Source: an uncultured Fibrobacter sp.
GTDB taxonomy: Bacteria; Fibrobacterota; Fibrobacteria; Fibrobacterales; Fibrobacteraceae
Direction: 5' to 3'
Length of the DNA: 46,829 nucleotides
NCBI GenBank assembly: GCA_900313675.1
Contig: OMSO01000011.1
Coordinates: 1 to 46,829 of the forward strand
The notes under the pieces are model-generated. The model was not told the DNA's origin and did no database searches. It was given only the letters and a program-made list of their open reading frames with translations. The position numbers and the translations under genes are program-made. This document shows positions 1-8,057 of this stretch, one piece after another (within the stretch, counting starts at the first letter, position 1; the number at the start of each line of letters is the position of its first letter).

Positions 1-1
1 G

Positions 2-949
2 ACTCCTTCGGATTATCTGCTCGAAGTCGCCAAGAAAAACATCGAGGGCAAGATTTCCCTGAACAAGGCGCAGGCGCTCATCGATTCCTATTACGAATCG
101 AAGACCGAGCGGACGGATGATCAGGACGAAAAGGAAGAGGCGGACAAGGTCTCCGCCCGTATCGCGCAGATTCTGAGCGAGAAGGCGTTCAGTTTTTCTC
201 CATTTTTCTTCATCTCTATCCACAAGCGTCTTTTTGATCGCGTTTTCAAACATGCCGGAGAAATCCGTAAATACAACATCTCGAAAAAGGAGTGGGTGCT
301 GAACGGGGATTCCGTGATGTACGGAGCTTCGTTCGAGTTACGAATGGCCCTAGATTACGATTTTGAACGCGAACGCGAATTCAATTACAGCAATCTGAGT
401 ATGGACGAGATTGTCCGTCATTTATCGTCTTTTGTATCGCGCCTGTGGCAGATTCACGCCTTTGGCGAGGGCAACACACGCACGACTGCCGTTTTTACCA
501 TCAAGTACCTGCGTTCCATGGGATTCAAGGTCGGGAACGACATCTTCGCCAAGAATTCGTGGTATTTCAGGAATGCGCTCGTCCGTGCCAACTACAAGAA
601 TGTGAAAAAGGGAATCCAGCAGGAGCCGGAATATCTCGAAAAGTTCTTCCGAAACTTGCTAATGGGCGAACATAATGAACTGAAAAACCGCTATCTGCAT
701 GTCGACTACAAGAAGGTCAAGGACAGCAAAAATGTCCCTGTAAATGTCCCTGTAAATGTCCCTCTAAAAGATAGGCAGAAAAAGGTTATTGCTGCACTCT
801 CCAAAGATCCTCATGCATCGGCCCAAAAGCTTGCCGAAAAATTTGGCGTTACGGAAAAAACAATCAAACGTGATTTACAACTGCTAAAACAGCAAAACTT
901 AATTACCCGTGTTGGTGCCGACAAAAACGGCTATTGGAAGGTGAACTAG
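2..949 (+). CDS. Fic-domain protein with C-terminal HTH (5' end outside window)
   Basis: The frame is open from the first bases, so the gene starts before the window; the GTG at 296 is internal. The Fic core motif reads HAFGEGNTR (nt 455-481), matching HxFx(D/E)GN(G/K)R with Thr in place of the usual Gly before Arg. Fic enzymes usually move AMP from ATP onto Ser/Thr/Tyr of target proteins. The last ~55 residues form a DeoR/HTH_11-like winged helix (about nt 775-945: SAQKLAEKFGVTEKTIKRDL), so this is a Fic plus DNA-binding fusion, a common layout in bacteria. The linker between them contains three copies of a 12-bp unit (731-766) encoding NVPV-type repeats. AMPylation activity and autoregulation are inferred. 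It converges with the pectate lyase gene 28 bp downstream. Confidence 0.88.
   Translation, partial: TPSDYLLEVAKKNIEGKISLNKAQALIDSYYESKTERTDDQDEKEEADKVSARIAQILSEKAFSFSPFFFISIHKRLFDRVFKHAGEIRKYNISKKEWVLNGDSVMYGASFELRMALDYDFEREREFNYSNLSMDEIVRHLSSFVSRLWQIHAFGEGNTRTTAVFTIKYLRSMGFKVGNDIFAKNSWYFRNALVRANYKNVKKGIQQEPEYLEKFFRNLLMGEHNELKNRYLHVDYKKVKDSKNVPVNVPVNVPLKDRQKKVIAALSKDPHASAQKLAEKFGVTEKTIKRDLQLLKQQNLITRVGADKNGYWKVN
731..766 (+). repeat. 12-bp tandem repeat, three copies, in the Fic/HTH linker
   Basis: Three head-to-tail copies of AATGTCCCTGTA (731-742, 743-754, and 755-766 with one mismatch) encode the linker NVPVNVPVNVPL. The unit is a multiple of three, so copy-number change would lengthen or shorten the linker without breaking the frame. 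Confidence 0.85.
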
Positions 950-977
950 AGCTGCCGGTGATTCTATTTAAGTTTGG

Positions 978-2669
978 CTAAGGGTTCACCTGCACTTTCC
1001 GGATTTCACTGCCGTAGCGCACTATATAGGTGCCGGGAACCTTTATCGTTCTGATATGACGTCCCTGCAGGTCGAAAACAATCGCGGCGCCACGGGTGGC
1101 GTGCAGCCCAGGTAAATAACCGTTGCGGGGCATGGCGATGGAGGCAGCGTTTTCCGCAGAACTTGAAGACCCGGCGGAGCTGCTCGGCCCGGCGACAGAA
1201 CTGCTCGAGAGCCCGTATTCGAACGCGCCGAGGTCAGGCGCTTCTCCCACAAACGGGAATCCGAGATTTTCGCCCTTGTCGATGGCGCGGCTCCCCTTCT
1301 TGAGTTTCAAGAAGCCCACGTCGGGCAAGCTACCGTCGGCGTTACGCGGGCCTAATATTCCCGCGATGGTCGAAAGATCCTTGCCGGTGACGGTCATGCT
1401 CGGGTCGTCAAGACTTTCAAAATCGTCAACCGTCAGGTCAAGTTTCAGGTTCCAGGTGTTGTTCTCGCCGGCGGGGCATTCCACATAATGGTCGATGCCC
1501 TGGCTCTCGATCTTTTCCCAGCATTCGCCGACTTGAGAATTCTTGTTCGGGAAGGCGATGTTGTTCTTGAGCACGTGCGCGTTGTCGCCAGTGAGGGGCG
1601 CCACCTCGGCAATGCGGTTCCCTTCGGAATCGAAGAGCGTCGATGCCATGGCAAATTCGCGGTCCTTGTTCATGTACGACGTGTTGTTGAGCCACTTGCT
1701 ACCCACGCCGGTGTAGTTCGCGTAAAAGCCCGTTGCCTTGTTTTTCCAGGCGGCGCAGAACTTGATGGTATGCCGCCCGCCACCGAGGGTACTCTCGCCC
1801 ATCTTGATGCCGTGCCCGTTGCCGTTCTTCGGGTTGCCAAGTCCGTAATCGCTGTAGCCGTTCCCCATCGCGTAGCAGTTCTCCAACACCACGGGGAATT
1901 CCTGGTTAATGAAGTCGAAGCCGTCGTCGCTGTTCCACCAGGCGCGGCACCCGATGAACTTGGTGGTATCGCCTTCGCCGGGTTTCTGGTAATGCGCACC
2001 AAAGCCGTCGGCGTTTTCGCCGTCGCCCTGCCAGCCCAAGGGGTCGTAGTTGTCGTGGGCGTCGCAGTTCAAGAAGATGTGCCCACCGCCATCCGGTGCG
2101 CCGTCGTTCGCAAAGAATCCCGGGCCCGCATTGTGGTGGCTGTCAATCTGCTCCAAAAAAATGTGCTTGCTCGCGTAAAGGAAAACGCCGGAATTGGAAT
2201 TGTGCTTCATGGGCGTGTTACGGACATCAAAACCCTTCAAGTGCAGATACTTCGCCGAAATCACGATGGGCGACGTGTACATCGCTCCCTCGGGCGTGCC
2301 GTCGCTATGGTCCGTGCCTGCGGCCACGGGGAGGTTCGCACCGTCAAAAATCGGACGCTCGCCCGGGTAGGCCAGGTAATGGATGCGTTTATCGTCGCTC
2401 TCGCCACTTGCCGTGAGGACGATTGCCGCAGTCATCTTGTAACGCTCGAAAAAGACCGTATCGCGCAGGTCGTAGATGCCTCCGCGTACCCACACGGTAT
2501 CGCCCGCATGCACCACGGTATTCGCCTTGTTGAGCGAGGCGAAGGGTTTTGCTTTTGTACCGGCGTTGTTGTCGCTGCCATCGGTGGCCACGTAGTAAAC
2601 GGCACCGAACGCCTGCACCGCCGCCATGGCGATTCCCGCCATCAATAAGAATCTTGCTCCCATATACAC
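978..2669 (-). CDS. Secreted pectate lyase-like protein, PL9 family (right-handed beta-helix)
   Basis: 563 aa. A signal peptide occupies about residues 1-23 and the mature protein opens with YYVATDGSDNNAG, typical of pectate-lyase/beta-helix enzymes. PL9-like signatures follow: NCDAHDNYD (201-209), ENADGFGAH (218-226), NSDDGFDF (246-253) and NGNGHGIKMG (282-291). By analogy with Pel9A, D248/D249/D252 would bind Ca2+ and K289 would be the catalytic base; this mapping is inferred. The family cleaves polygalacturonate by beta-elimination. A Ser-rich linker (~500-520) leads to a C-terminal tail (VFDLQGRHIRTIKV...) resembling the sorting-type domains of exported Fibrobacter proteins. ATG at 2669 has AAGGTG upstream; Met3 (2663) is an alternative start. 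It lies in a minus-strand group with another lyase (3980-5041). Confidence 0.8.
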   Translation of the reverse strand: MYMGARFLLMAGIAMAAVQAFGAVYYVATDGSDNNAGTKAKPFASLNKANTVVHAGDTVWVRGGIYDLRDTVFFERYKMTAAIVLTASGESDDKRIHYLAYPGERPIFDGANLPVAAGTDHSDGTPEGAMYTSPIVISAKYLHLKGFDVRNTPMKHNSNSGVFLYASKHIFLEQIDSHHNAGPGFFANDGAPDGGGHIFLNCDAHDNYDPLGWQGDGENADGFGAHYQKPGEGDTTKFIGCRAWWNSDDGFDFINQEFPVVLENCYAMGNGYSDYGLGNPKNGNGHGIKMGESTLGGGRHTIKFCAAWKNKATGFYANYTGVGSKWLNNTSYMNKDREFAMASTLFDSEGNRIAEVAPLTGDNAHVLKNNIAFPNKNSQVGECWEKIESQGIDHYVECPAGENNTWNLKLDLTVDDFESLDDPSMTVTGKDLSTIAGILGPRNADGSLPDVGFLKLKKGSRAIDKGENLGFPFVGEAPDLGAFEYGLSSSSVAGPSSSAGSSSSAENAASIAMPRNGYLPGLHATRGAAIVFDLQGRHIRTIKVPGTYIVRYGSEIRKVQVNP

Positions 2670-2719
2670 CTTGAACAGGTATTTTTAATATACACTATTT
2701 TCGGAGTATTGGGTACAAA

Positions 2720-3205
2720 TTATTTGAAAATAGCCTCGATATCGGCGCGGCTCAGGTAAGTCCGCTCGTTCAGGGCCTGCGCAATCTTGCAGAGCTGCGT
2801 CTGGCAGGCCATCAGGATGTTGTAATCCTGCTCGACCACGTTCGTTTCGGCCAGCTGAAAATAGTAGCACGCCGCCTGGAACTTCTGGTAATCCGGATCG
2901 CTCTTGTAGAGTTCCATGGGCAGTTCCTTCATGACGGTATCGAGGTCGCACTTGAAATCCTTGCGCATCAGGAATTCCGCGATATGGCCCGCCATCGCGA
3001 TATGCGCGTCGCCCTCGAGTTCCGTACCCGCGATGTGCGTGGTGCCCGGCTGCTCCTTGGAATTGTTCATCTTCACGTAATCCAGCGGGCGCTTGAACAG
3101 GAACGCGACAAGCGCGTGGCCCGCCTCGTGATTGCACAACTTCTTGAATTCCTCTTCCCCGAAAAACTCCACCAGCGATTCATGCGTCAAGACTTGTTCC
3201 GGCAT
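2720..3205 (-). CDS. Stand-alone M41-like (FtsH-type) zinc peptidase domain protein
   Basis: 161 aa from ATG 3205, chosen because GGAG lies 7 nt upstream and the protein similarity begins there; the longer frame to 3340 runs back over the SIMPL gene. CNHEAGHALVAF carries HExxH and matches the M41 peptidase motif of FtsH. A following segment (AHIAMAGHIAEFLM) resembles the 'GGRAAEE' helix of M41. There is no AAA+ ATPase domain and no membrane segment, so this is a peptidase-like fold alone, predicted cytoplasmic. Substrate and activity are unknown. It sits 47 nt after the SIMPL gene on the same strand. Confidence 0.7.
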   Translation of the reverse strand: MPEQVLTHESLVEFFGEEEFKKLCNHEAGHALVAFLFKRPLDYVKMNNSKEQPGTTHIAGTELEGDAHIAMAGHIAEFLMRKDFKCDLDTVMKELPMELYKSDPDYQKFQAACYYFQLAETNVVEQDYNILMACQTQLCKIAQALNERTYLSRADIEAIFK

Positions 3206-3252
3206 TGCGAAACTCCTTTTTTTTGCCGGATAAAATATATGAAAAAACTCCC

Positions 3253-3894
3253 CTACTCCAGGTACCATACCGTTTCGACGGTGTCTCCGGCCTCGATATC
3301 GTCGGGAGTGTAATCGACTGAGCTTTTCTCGCAGCAGCAATCATACACGCCCATCGGTTCTTCGTGATAGTTGATATCGATACTCCGCCTGGAATAATCC
3401 ACGCTCACGATCCCGCCCAGCTTGTGCCCGAGAGTGGCGGCAATCACTTCGGCCTTTTCGCGAGCATCCTTCACGGCAGACTCCAAAATCTGGAGTTTCA
3501 CGTCGTGCACATCCTTTTTGATAAAGGCGATATTCACCTCGAGTTCTGGCCAAGCCATACCCAATGCGGACATTACCTTCGACGTGATAACGCTGTCTAG
3601 CGGCAGTTCGATAGCAAGGCTTTGTTCCAGACGGAACCCGATAAAAACATGCTTGTCCTTTCGCCATTCGGTCGCTTTATTTATCGAAAAATTCGACGTC
3701 TTGAGGGATTCCTTGGGGATTCCCAACTTTTCGAGGGTTTCGCGGAGGCCCTTGTTGCCAACAGCGGCCTCGTCGTACGCCTTTTCGTACGAATCGTGCA
3801 CCGAATCTACCGAAAATCTGAGCCTGGTGGTATCGGGCACAGTCTTGACCAGACCTGTTCCCATGACACGGATTGTTTTCTGTTCCTGGTTCAT
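3253..3894 (-). CDS. SIMPL (DUF541) domain protein
   Basis: 213 aa from ATG 3894, preceded by GGAGG at a good distance; this is preferred to the upstream ATG at 3930. The N-terminus (IRVMGTGLVKTVPDTTRLRFSV) and the segment DAREKAEVIAATLGHKLGGIVSVDY are typical of SIMPL/DUF541 proteins (YggE/BP26 type). Characterised members sit in the periplasm or outer membrane and are linked to oxidative-stress tolerance or form oligomeric channels. Here no signal peptide is visible, so it may be cytoplasmic. A CCCE cluster near the C-terminus is unusual. A 21-bp palindrome lies upstream (3937-3957) and may be an operator. Confidence 0.82.
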   Translation of the reverse strand: MNQEQKTIRVMGTGLVKTVPDTTRLRFSVDSVHDSYEKAYDEAAVGNKGLRETLEKLGIPKESLKTSNFSINKATEWRKDKHVFIGFRLEQSLAIELPLDSVITSKVMSALGMAWPELEVNIAFIKKDVHDVKLQILESAVKDAREKAEVIAATLGHKLGGIVSVDYSRRSIDINYHEEPMGVYDCCCEKSSVDYTPDDIEAGDTVETVWYLE

Positions 3895-3936
3895 AATAGC
3901 CTCCGTTGAATGTACCCCATAAATATACATTCATTT

Positions 3937-3957
3937 ATATGTCATAAAATGACATAT
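3937..3957. promoter_or_regulatory. 21-bp perfect palindrome upstream of the SIMPL gene
   Basis: ATATGTCAT (3937-3945), AAA spacer, ATGACATAT (3949-3957). It lies 43 bp upstream of the SIMPL start (minus strand) and 22 bp beyond the end of the PL14-like gene. It has no adjacent T-tract, so a dimeric repressor/activator site is more likely than a terminator. The regulator is unknown. Confidence 0.55.
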
Positions 3958-3979
3958 TGTTAGGAGGGCTAAAAATCAG

Positions 3980-5041
3980 TCACCGGACAATCTTGATTCG
4001 TTTTTCGTTTATTTCACGTCCTACGAAAGTGCCGTTGATTCGGTAAATCTTGGCTGTGCCATAGTTTTTGCCATGTTCTCGAACCCTGGTAATTCCCTGG
4101 GCGGCTTCTTGCGATCCGCCATTCTCGGGCACTGCCGAATTCTGGCCGACGGCAATGGAATCAGTGGACACGGTGAAGTTGTCGTAGCGGATAAAGCAGT
4201 CGTGGGTGGGGGCCCATTCGGCGCTGCTCCCGCCGTGGAACGTGGAGAGGTAGAACTTGTCGACTTTCACGTTCTCGTAATCGCGGAGCCTGAGGGTATC
4301 TACATCCAGCACGAGTTCCCCGTCTAACCACGTCTGCACACGTCCGTTCTTGTCACCGGTGCCGGGGGTAGTCACGGTGTTCATGGACACCTTGTTCACA
4401 ATGCGGTGCCAGGAGCCGGTGGTAAACTGCTTTTGGGGGATAGTGCCATTCAAATCCCACTTGAAGTCGTCGCCATATACGGACTCTTGCCCCATAAAGT
4501 AGATGAGCTGCACGGCGTTGCCGTCTTTGCGCCACATGATACGGGCACTCCAGCCGTCGCCGGTTTCGGGCATGGCGTTGCCGGTGTAGCACTCGCCACC
4601 GCATAGGCCGGGGAGTTTTCCGCCCAGCTGGAATTCGAACCCGTCTTCGAAGAATATGTCGTAGGCGCTCCACATGGTGTCGGCGGTCTTTACGAGGGGC
4701 TGTTTGATTTGCGCGGCGCAAGCGGGAGTGTCGTTGTCGTTGGGGCCAACGCAGCCTTTGGGATATTTCAACTGCAACACGTTGCCGTGTTCCTCGCCGT
4801 CATAGACAATCTTGGAGTTATCGCCGTTGTTCTTGTCCATGGCATACCACCAACTGTCATCGGTGCTGTTGCGCTTGAAGTCTTCCTTGGCCTCTGCGTT
4901 GCCATACACGCCCACACTGCGGTTCTCGAAATTCACGAAAGATACCGTATCGGACGCCGTTTGCGCAAAGGCAGCCTGGGCGAATGCAACCATGGAGATT
5001 ATAGCGGCACAATTCCGTGCGAAAATATCGAAGAGCTTCAT
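3980..5041 (-). CDS. Secreted PL14-like polysaccharide lyase
   Basis: 353 aa from ATG 5041 (MKLFDIF), which has AAGGGGGTT upstream and gives a clean signal peptide ending AQAAFA; the frame extends to 5077. The core reads GKLPGLCGGE, WSARIMWRKDG, GSWHRIVNKVSMN, GRVQTWLDGELVLD and STFHGGSSAEWAPTHDCFIRYDNF. This pattern is typical of the PL14-like jelly-roll family, which acts on (glucu)uronans or alginate. The C-terminal ~40 residues (TAKIYRINGTFVGREIN...RIKIVR) look like an export-sorting tail, as in the PL9-like neighbour. Both fit a pectin/uronan-degrading repertoire. The exact substrate cannot be read from sequence. Confidence 0.75.
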   Translation of the reverse strand: MKLFDIFARNCAAIISMVAFAQAAFAQTASDTVSFVNFENRSVGVYGNAEAKEDFKRNSTDDSWWYAMDKNNGDNSKIVYDGEEHGNVLQLKYPKGCVGPNDNDTPACAAQIKQPLVKTADTMWSAYDIFFEDGFEFQLGGKLPGLCGGECYTGNAMPETGDGWSARIMWRKDGNAVQLIYFMGQESVYGDDFKWDLNGTIPQKQFTTGSWHRIVNKVSMNTVTTPGTGDKNGRVQTWLDGELVLDVDTLRLRDYENVKVDKFYLSTFHGGSSAEWAPTHDCFIRYDNFTVSTDSIAVGQNSAVPENGGSQEAAQGITRVREHGKNYGTAKIYRINGTFVGREINEKRIKIVR

Positions 5042-5328
5042 GTAACCCCCTTTGTTGTACTTGACCTTAAAATACATTATTTAAAGACAAGTGGTTCCTT
5101 GGGACTGAAACGCCCATTATGTTTACTTTTTCTTTACAAAAAAAAGGACTGGAGCAGGTCGTTCAACCATTCCTTTCGCCAAATCCAGCACACATCCCTT
5201 CCACAACACGAAAAAAAGGACAACTCCCCAATATTTTTATACATTTGTGCAGTAAAAATACCGCTTTGGGCCAGTTTCACCGACTTCGGGGACCTTGACC
5301 CCTGGCTTTATCTATATTTTGAGGCACT
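5042..5328. other. Divergent intergenic region (287 bp)
   Basis: It separates the minus-strand PL14-like gene from the plus-strand gene at 5329 and should hold promoters for both. The only clear signal is GAGG about 6 nt before the ATG at 5329. A TATATT box at 5312-5317 has no well-spaced -35. No credible ORF or RNA was found. Confidence 0.4.
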
Positions 5329-5643
5329 ATGGCACTTTGCTTAGAAACCGATCAATTGGAAACCGTCCAGCGCATCGTGGGCCTTCATTTCGAAGGTCTC
5401 GAGGTCTGGGCATACGGCGCCCGGGTAACGGGCGTGGACCTGACCCCCGACACCCAACTGGAACTGGCAGTCATCACCGACAAGCCCCTTTCCTTCGAGG
5501 CCATGACCGCCGTGGAAAAGGCCTTCGCCGAAAGCGGACTCCCCTTCGGAGTTGACGTCATCGACTGGGTGAAGCTCCCGGAATCCCTCCAGAAACAGAT
5601 CAAGAAAGAACACGACGTGGTCCAGGCCGCCCCCGAAAACTAG
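5329..5643 (+). CDS. Small nucleotidyltransferase-fold-like protein (degenerate)
   Basis: 104 aa. VWAYGARVTGVDLTPDTQLELAVITDKPLSFEAM aligns by eye with the start of MNT/polymerase-beta-like nucleotidyltransferases (FGSRARG...SDIDLAV). However, the GS motif has become GA and the catalytic DxD is TQLEL, so catalysis is unlikely. The remaining ~50 residues (FGVDVIDWVKLPESLQKQI) fit the end of this fold (DLVDW...). It ends 12 nt before the periplasmic-binding gene and is probably co-transcribed with it. The function is unknown; it may be a structural relative of MntA-type antitoxins. Confidence 0.6.
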   Translation: MALCLETDQLETVQRIVGLHFEGLEVWAYGARVTGVDLTPDTQLELAVITDKPLSFEAMTAVEKAFAESGLPFGVDVIDWVKLPESLQKQIKKEHDVVQAAPEN

Positions 5644-5655
5644 GCTGTCCCCATC

Positions 5656-7503
5656 ATGAACCGAGTCCTACCCCTCCTTTTTACATTGCTGCTCTCCACT
5701 GCCGCCCTCGCCGACAGCGAAATCGCCAAGGCCAAGGCCCTCATCAAGGACGGCAAGTGCGCCGAGGCCGTGCCCGAGCTGCAGAAACTTTCCAAGTCCC
5801 TGTTCAAGAAACACGCCGGCGCCCAGGCCTCCGTAATGCTTGCGGAATGCTACCTGCGCGAACACAAGCGCGACGAAGCCCTGGGACTTACCTCCAAGTT
5901 CCTGGAGTACCACGTTTCCTCGGAATACCGGGAACGCATGGAACTGGCCAAGGCTATCGTCACCATTGAGCAGGGTGGCGTCTATGAAGGCGTCGAGGCC
6001 ATGCTCCGGATTCTCGCCTACTCCCAGAACCCGGCCGCCAGGACCCACACCAAGGAAGTGCTCATCAAGACCCTGGCCGCCGACCTGCTGAACGCGGACC
6101 AGCTCCAGAACCTGCTGGAAAAGTACCCGGCAGACAAGGAAGTCATCGGCTGGATGCAGCTCCAGATCGGTCGCGAATGCCAGAACGCCGGTCGCTACCG
6201 CGCCGCCCGCTACTGGTACAAGAAAGTCATTAACGGCGGCAACGCCGAAAGCCTGACCTCCACCGCCCAGAAGGGCCTGGACTCCATGAAGGACGCAGGT
6301 TCGGGCAAGCCCACCCTGCTGGTGCTCGCCCCATTGTCCGGGAACTTTGCCTTATTCGGCAACGCCGCCGTCCAGGGCGTGTTTTTGGCCCACGAGCAGT
6401 CCAAGCTCAAGGACAAGGTGAACATCCGCTTCGCCGACACCCGGGCAGACGCGGCTACCGCCCTCATGCGGACCCAGCAGGCCATTAGCCAGGACAGCGT
6501 CATCGCCATCGTGGGCCCCATCATGAGCGCACCGGCGGCGACGGTGGCAGCCTGGCTCGGAAGCAATTTCCAGAATATCCCCATGCTGACCCCCACCGCC
6601 ACCGACGACGGTATCGCAAAGCTGGGCCCCAACATCTTCCAGGTGAACATCACCATGGACAACCTGGCCCAGAGCATCGCCGACTTCGCCACCAAGTGCC
6701 TGAACATCCGGGAATTCGCCATCCTGTCGCCACTGGGTGACTACGGCGCCTCCATGTCCCAGAGCTTCACCCAGGCAGTGGACCGCAGGGGCGGCACCAT
6801 CATCGCCTTCCGGAACTACGAAGAGGGCAGGCCCGACTACAAGACGGAATTCGACCTGCTGCGCGACGTACGGTTCAAGCAGCTGAACCGCCGCCGGAAC
6901 ATCGCCCGCGGAGCCACCGACCTCGACGCCATCAGCCCCAAGGAACGCCGGTTCTACATGCAGGACTCCACCTTCGAGATTCCGGGCATATTCATCCCCG
7001 CCACCAACCCGGGCGACGCGGGCCTCATGGTGGGCCAGGTGGCCTTCAACAAGATTTCGGGCATCAGGCTCGGAACATCGGGCTGGTACGGCCGCGAGTT
7101 CCTGATCCAGGGCAAGAAACTGGCCGACAGTTCCTTCTTCAGCGTGCCCGCCCTGGACATGAACACCGAAGAGGAATCCTACAAGAAGTTTGCCGAGAGT
7201 TTCCAGGAAAAATGGGGCGAAGAGCCCGGCGAAGACAAGGTGAGCGGCCTCAGCTATGACGCCGCAAACATCGTGTTTACGGCCTTCGGCAAGAACCCGA
7301 ACGACCTGACAGGCACCATCAACAAGACTGCAAACTTCAAGGGAATCTACGGCGACATCACGTTTAGCCGCGGAGTCAACACCAACTCGAAGATTGTCAC
7401 TGTCCGCAAGGGCAAATTCGAGACCATGGACGGCTGCAAGATCCCAAGCCTCGAAGCCGAAAAGGCCGCCGAAGAAGAAGAAAAGAAAAAGGCCGCCAAG
7501 TAG
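5656..7503 (+). CDS. Secreted TPR plus type I periplasmic-binding protein (LpoA-like)
   Basis: 615 aa with a signal peptide (MNRVLPLLFTLLLSTAALA). Residues ~20-210 are helical, tetratricopeptide-like. From ~residue 219 (PTLLVLAPLSGNFALFGNAAVQG) to ~590 runs a Leu/Ile/Val-binding-type periplasmic domain (Peripla_BP_6). TPR plus this fold is the layout of LpoA/YraM, the outer-membrane activator of penicillin-binding proteins, but no lipobox is seen here. No ABC permease or ATPase genes are nearby, which argues against a simple amino-acid transporter. The tail is Glu/Lys-rich (AAEEEEKKKAAK). It follows the small nucleotidyltransferase-like gene by 12 nt. Confidence 0.72.
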   Translation: MNRVLPLLFTLLLSTAALADSEIAKAKALIKDGKCAEAVPELQKLSKSLFKKHAGAQASVMLAECYLREHKRDEALGLTSKFLEYHVSSEYRERMELAKAIVTIEQGGVYEGVEAMLRILAYSQNPAARTHTKEVLIKTLAADLLNADQLQNLLEKYPADKEVIGWMQLQIGRECQNAGRYRAARYWYKKVINGGNAESLTSTAQKGLDSMKDAGSGKPTLLVLAPLSGNFALFGNAAVQGVFLAHEQSKLKDKVNIRFADTRADAATALMRTQQAISQDSVIAIVGPIMSAPAATVAAWLGSNFQNIPMLTPTATDDGIAKLGPNIFQVNITMDNLAQSIADFATKCLNIREFAILSPLGDYGASMSQSFTQAVDRRGGTIIAFRNYEEGRPDYKTEFDLLRDVRFKQLNRRRNIARGATDLDAISPKERRFYMQDSTFEIPGIFIPATNPGDAGLMVGQVAFNKISGIRLGTSGWYGREFLIQGKKLADSSFFSVPALDMNTEEESYKKFAESFQEKWGEEPGEDKVSGLSYDAANIVFTAFGKNPNDLTGTINKTANFKGIYGDITFSRGVNTNSKIVTVRKGKFETMDGCKIPSLEAEKAAEEEEKKKAAK

Positions 7504-7515
7504 CGGGCCCAAACG

Positions 7516-7560
7516 GCACGCCCTGGCGAGAAACTGCATGACAGCCCCCGCCAGGGGTGC
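7516..7560. terminator. Hairpin between convergent genes
   Basis: GCAC-(G)-CCCTGGCG (7516-7528) pairs with CGCCAGGG-GTGC (7549-7560), giving 12 base pairs with one bulge. It lies between the convergent stops at 7503 and 7582. There is no long T-run, so termination is likely but not certain. Confidence 0.5.
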
Positions 7561-7581
7561 GTTCAAATATACATCACCGCA

Positions 7582-7815
7582 CTAGGCGGCTTCTTCGTCA
7601 TCAAAATCTACCATGGGGCCGTTGATGCTTGCCACCACGAACTCGGCGGATTCCCCGTCGCGGTAGATTTTATACAAACTATCGTCATCCATGACATCGT
7701 CCAGGTAAACGCCGCTGGTGGCGCTCAGTTCTTCGCGGATGCGGTCCTTGAAAACCTGGAATCCCGGATGCAGGATAGAAAATGTTATGGCGGATGTCTT
7801 ATGGAACAAGTTCAT
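7582..7815 (-). CDS. Hypothetical acidic protein, 77 aa
   Basis: I do not recognise this family. ATG 7815 (MNLFHKTSAITF) is chosen because GGAGG (7824-7828, minus strand) lies 8 nt upstream; the ATG at 7830 would contain that ribosome-binding site. The protein is soluble and acidic towards its end (MDDDSLYKIYRDGESAEF, DFDDEEAA), with no signal or membrane segment. It is monocistronic and converges with the TPR/periplasmic-binding gene. Confidence 0.6.
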   Translation of the reverse strand: MNLFHKTSAITFSILHPGFQVFKDRIREELSATSGVYLDDVMDDDSLYKIYRDGESAEFVVASINGPMVDFDDEEAA

Positions 7816-7930
7816 AACGGTTACCTCCATAATGGGTTTCTCCCTGCCCTAGAATATACCACTCTGCACGCCGCAAAGCAAGCAGTGTAAGGATTTAATA
7901 GGGATTCGGTAAAATTCGCAAGGGAGCAGC

Positions 7931-8011
7931 ATGACCGACACAATGCGGTACCCGTCCAGCCTTAACGCATTGATTGTCAAAAAGTTGCAACCTCATTCAT
8001 TTATCTTTTGA
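7931..8011 (+). CDS. Possible 26-aa small ORF or gene remnant
   Basis: ATG 7931 has AGGGAG 4 nt upstream and reads through 26 codons (MTDTMRYPSSLNAL...) to TGA at 8009-8011. It lies just outside the AT-rich island. It could be a leader peptide, a real small gene, or the 5' stump of a gene cut off by arrival of the island. There is no homology evidence. Confidence 0.25.
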   Translation: MTDTMRYPSSLNALIVKKLQPHSFIF

Positions 8012-8057
8012 ACGAATTTAATAACAATTTTTGATTATTCCAATTTGGATTAAAAAA

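Noticed and set aside
731..766. CRISPR-like array in the Fic gene
   Set aside because: The 12-bp units are directly tandem, without spacers, and lie in a coding sequence.
1488..2648. 386-aa plus-strand frame opposite the PL9-like gene
   Set aside because: It is a shadow of the minus-strand lyase, which has a signal peptide, family motifs and a coherent C-terminal tail; this frame has none.
5656..7503. Branched-chain amino-acid ABC transporter binding protein
   Set aside because: The binding fold is right, but there is an N-terminal TPR region and no permease or ATPase nearby; an LpoA-like role fits better.
6352..7566. 404-aa minus-strand frame opposite the periplasmic-binding gene
   Set aside because: No motifs; it mirrors a high-GC gene with strong codon bias.
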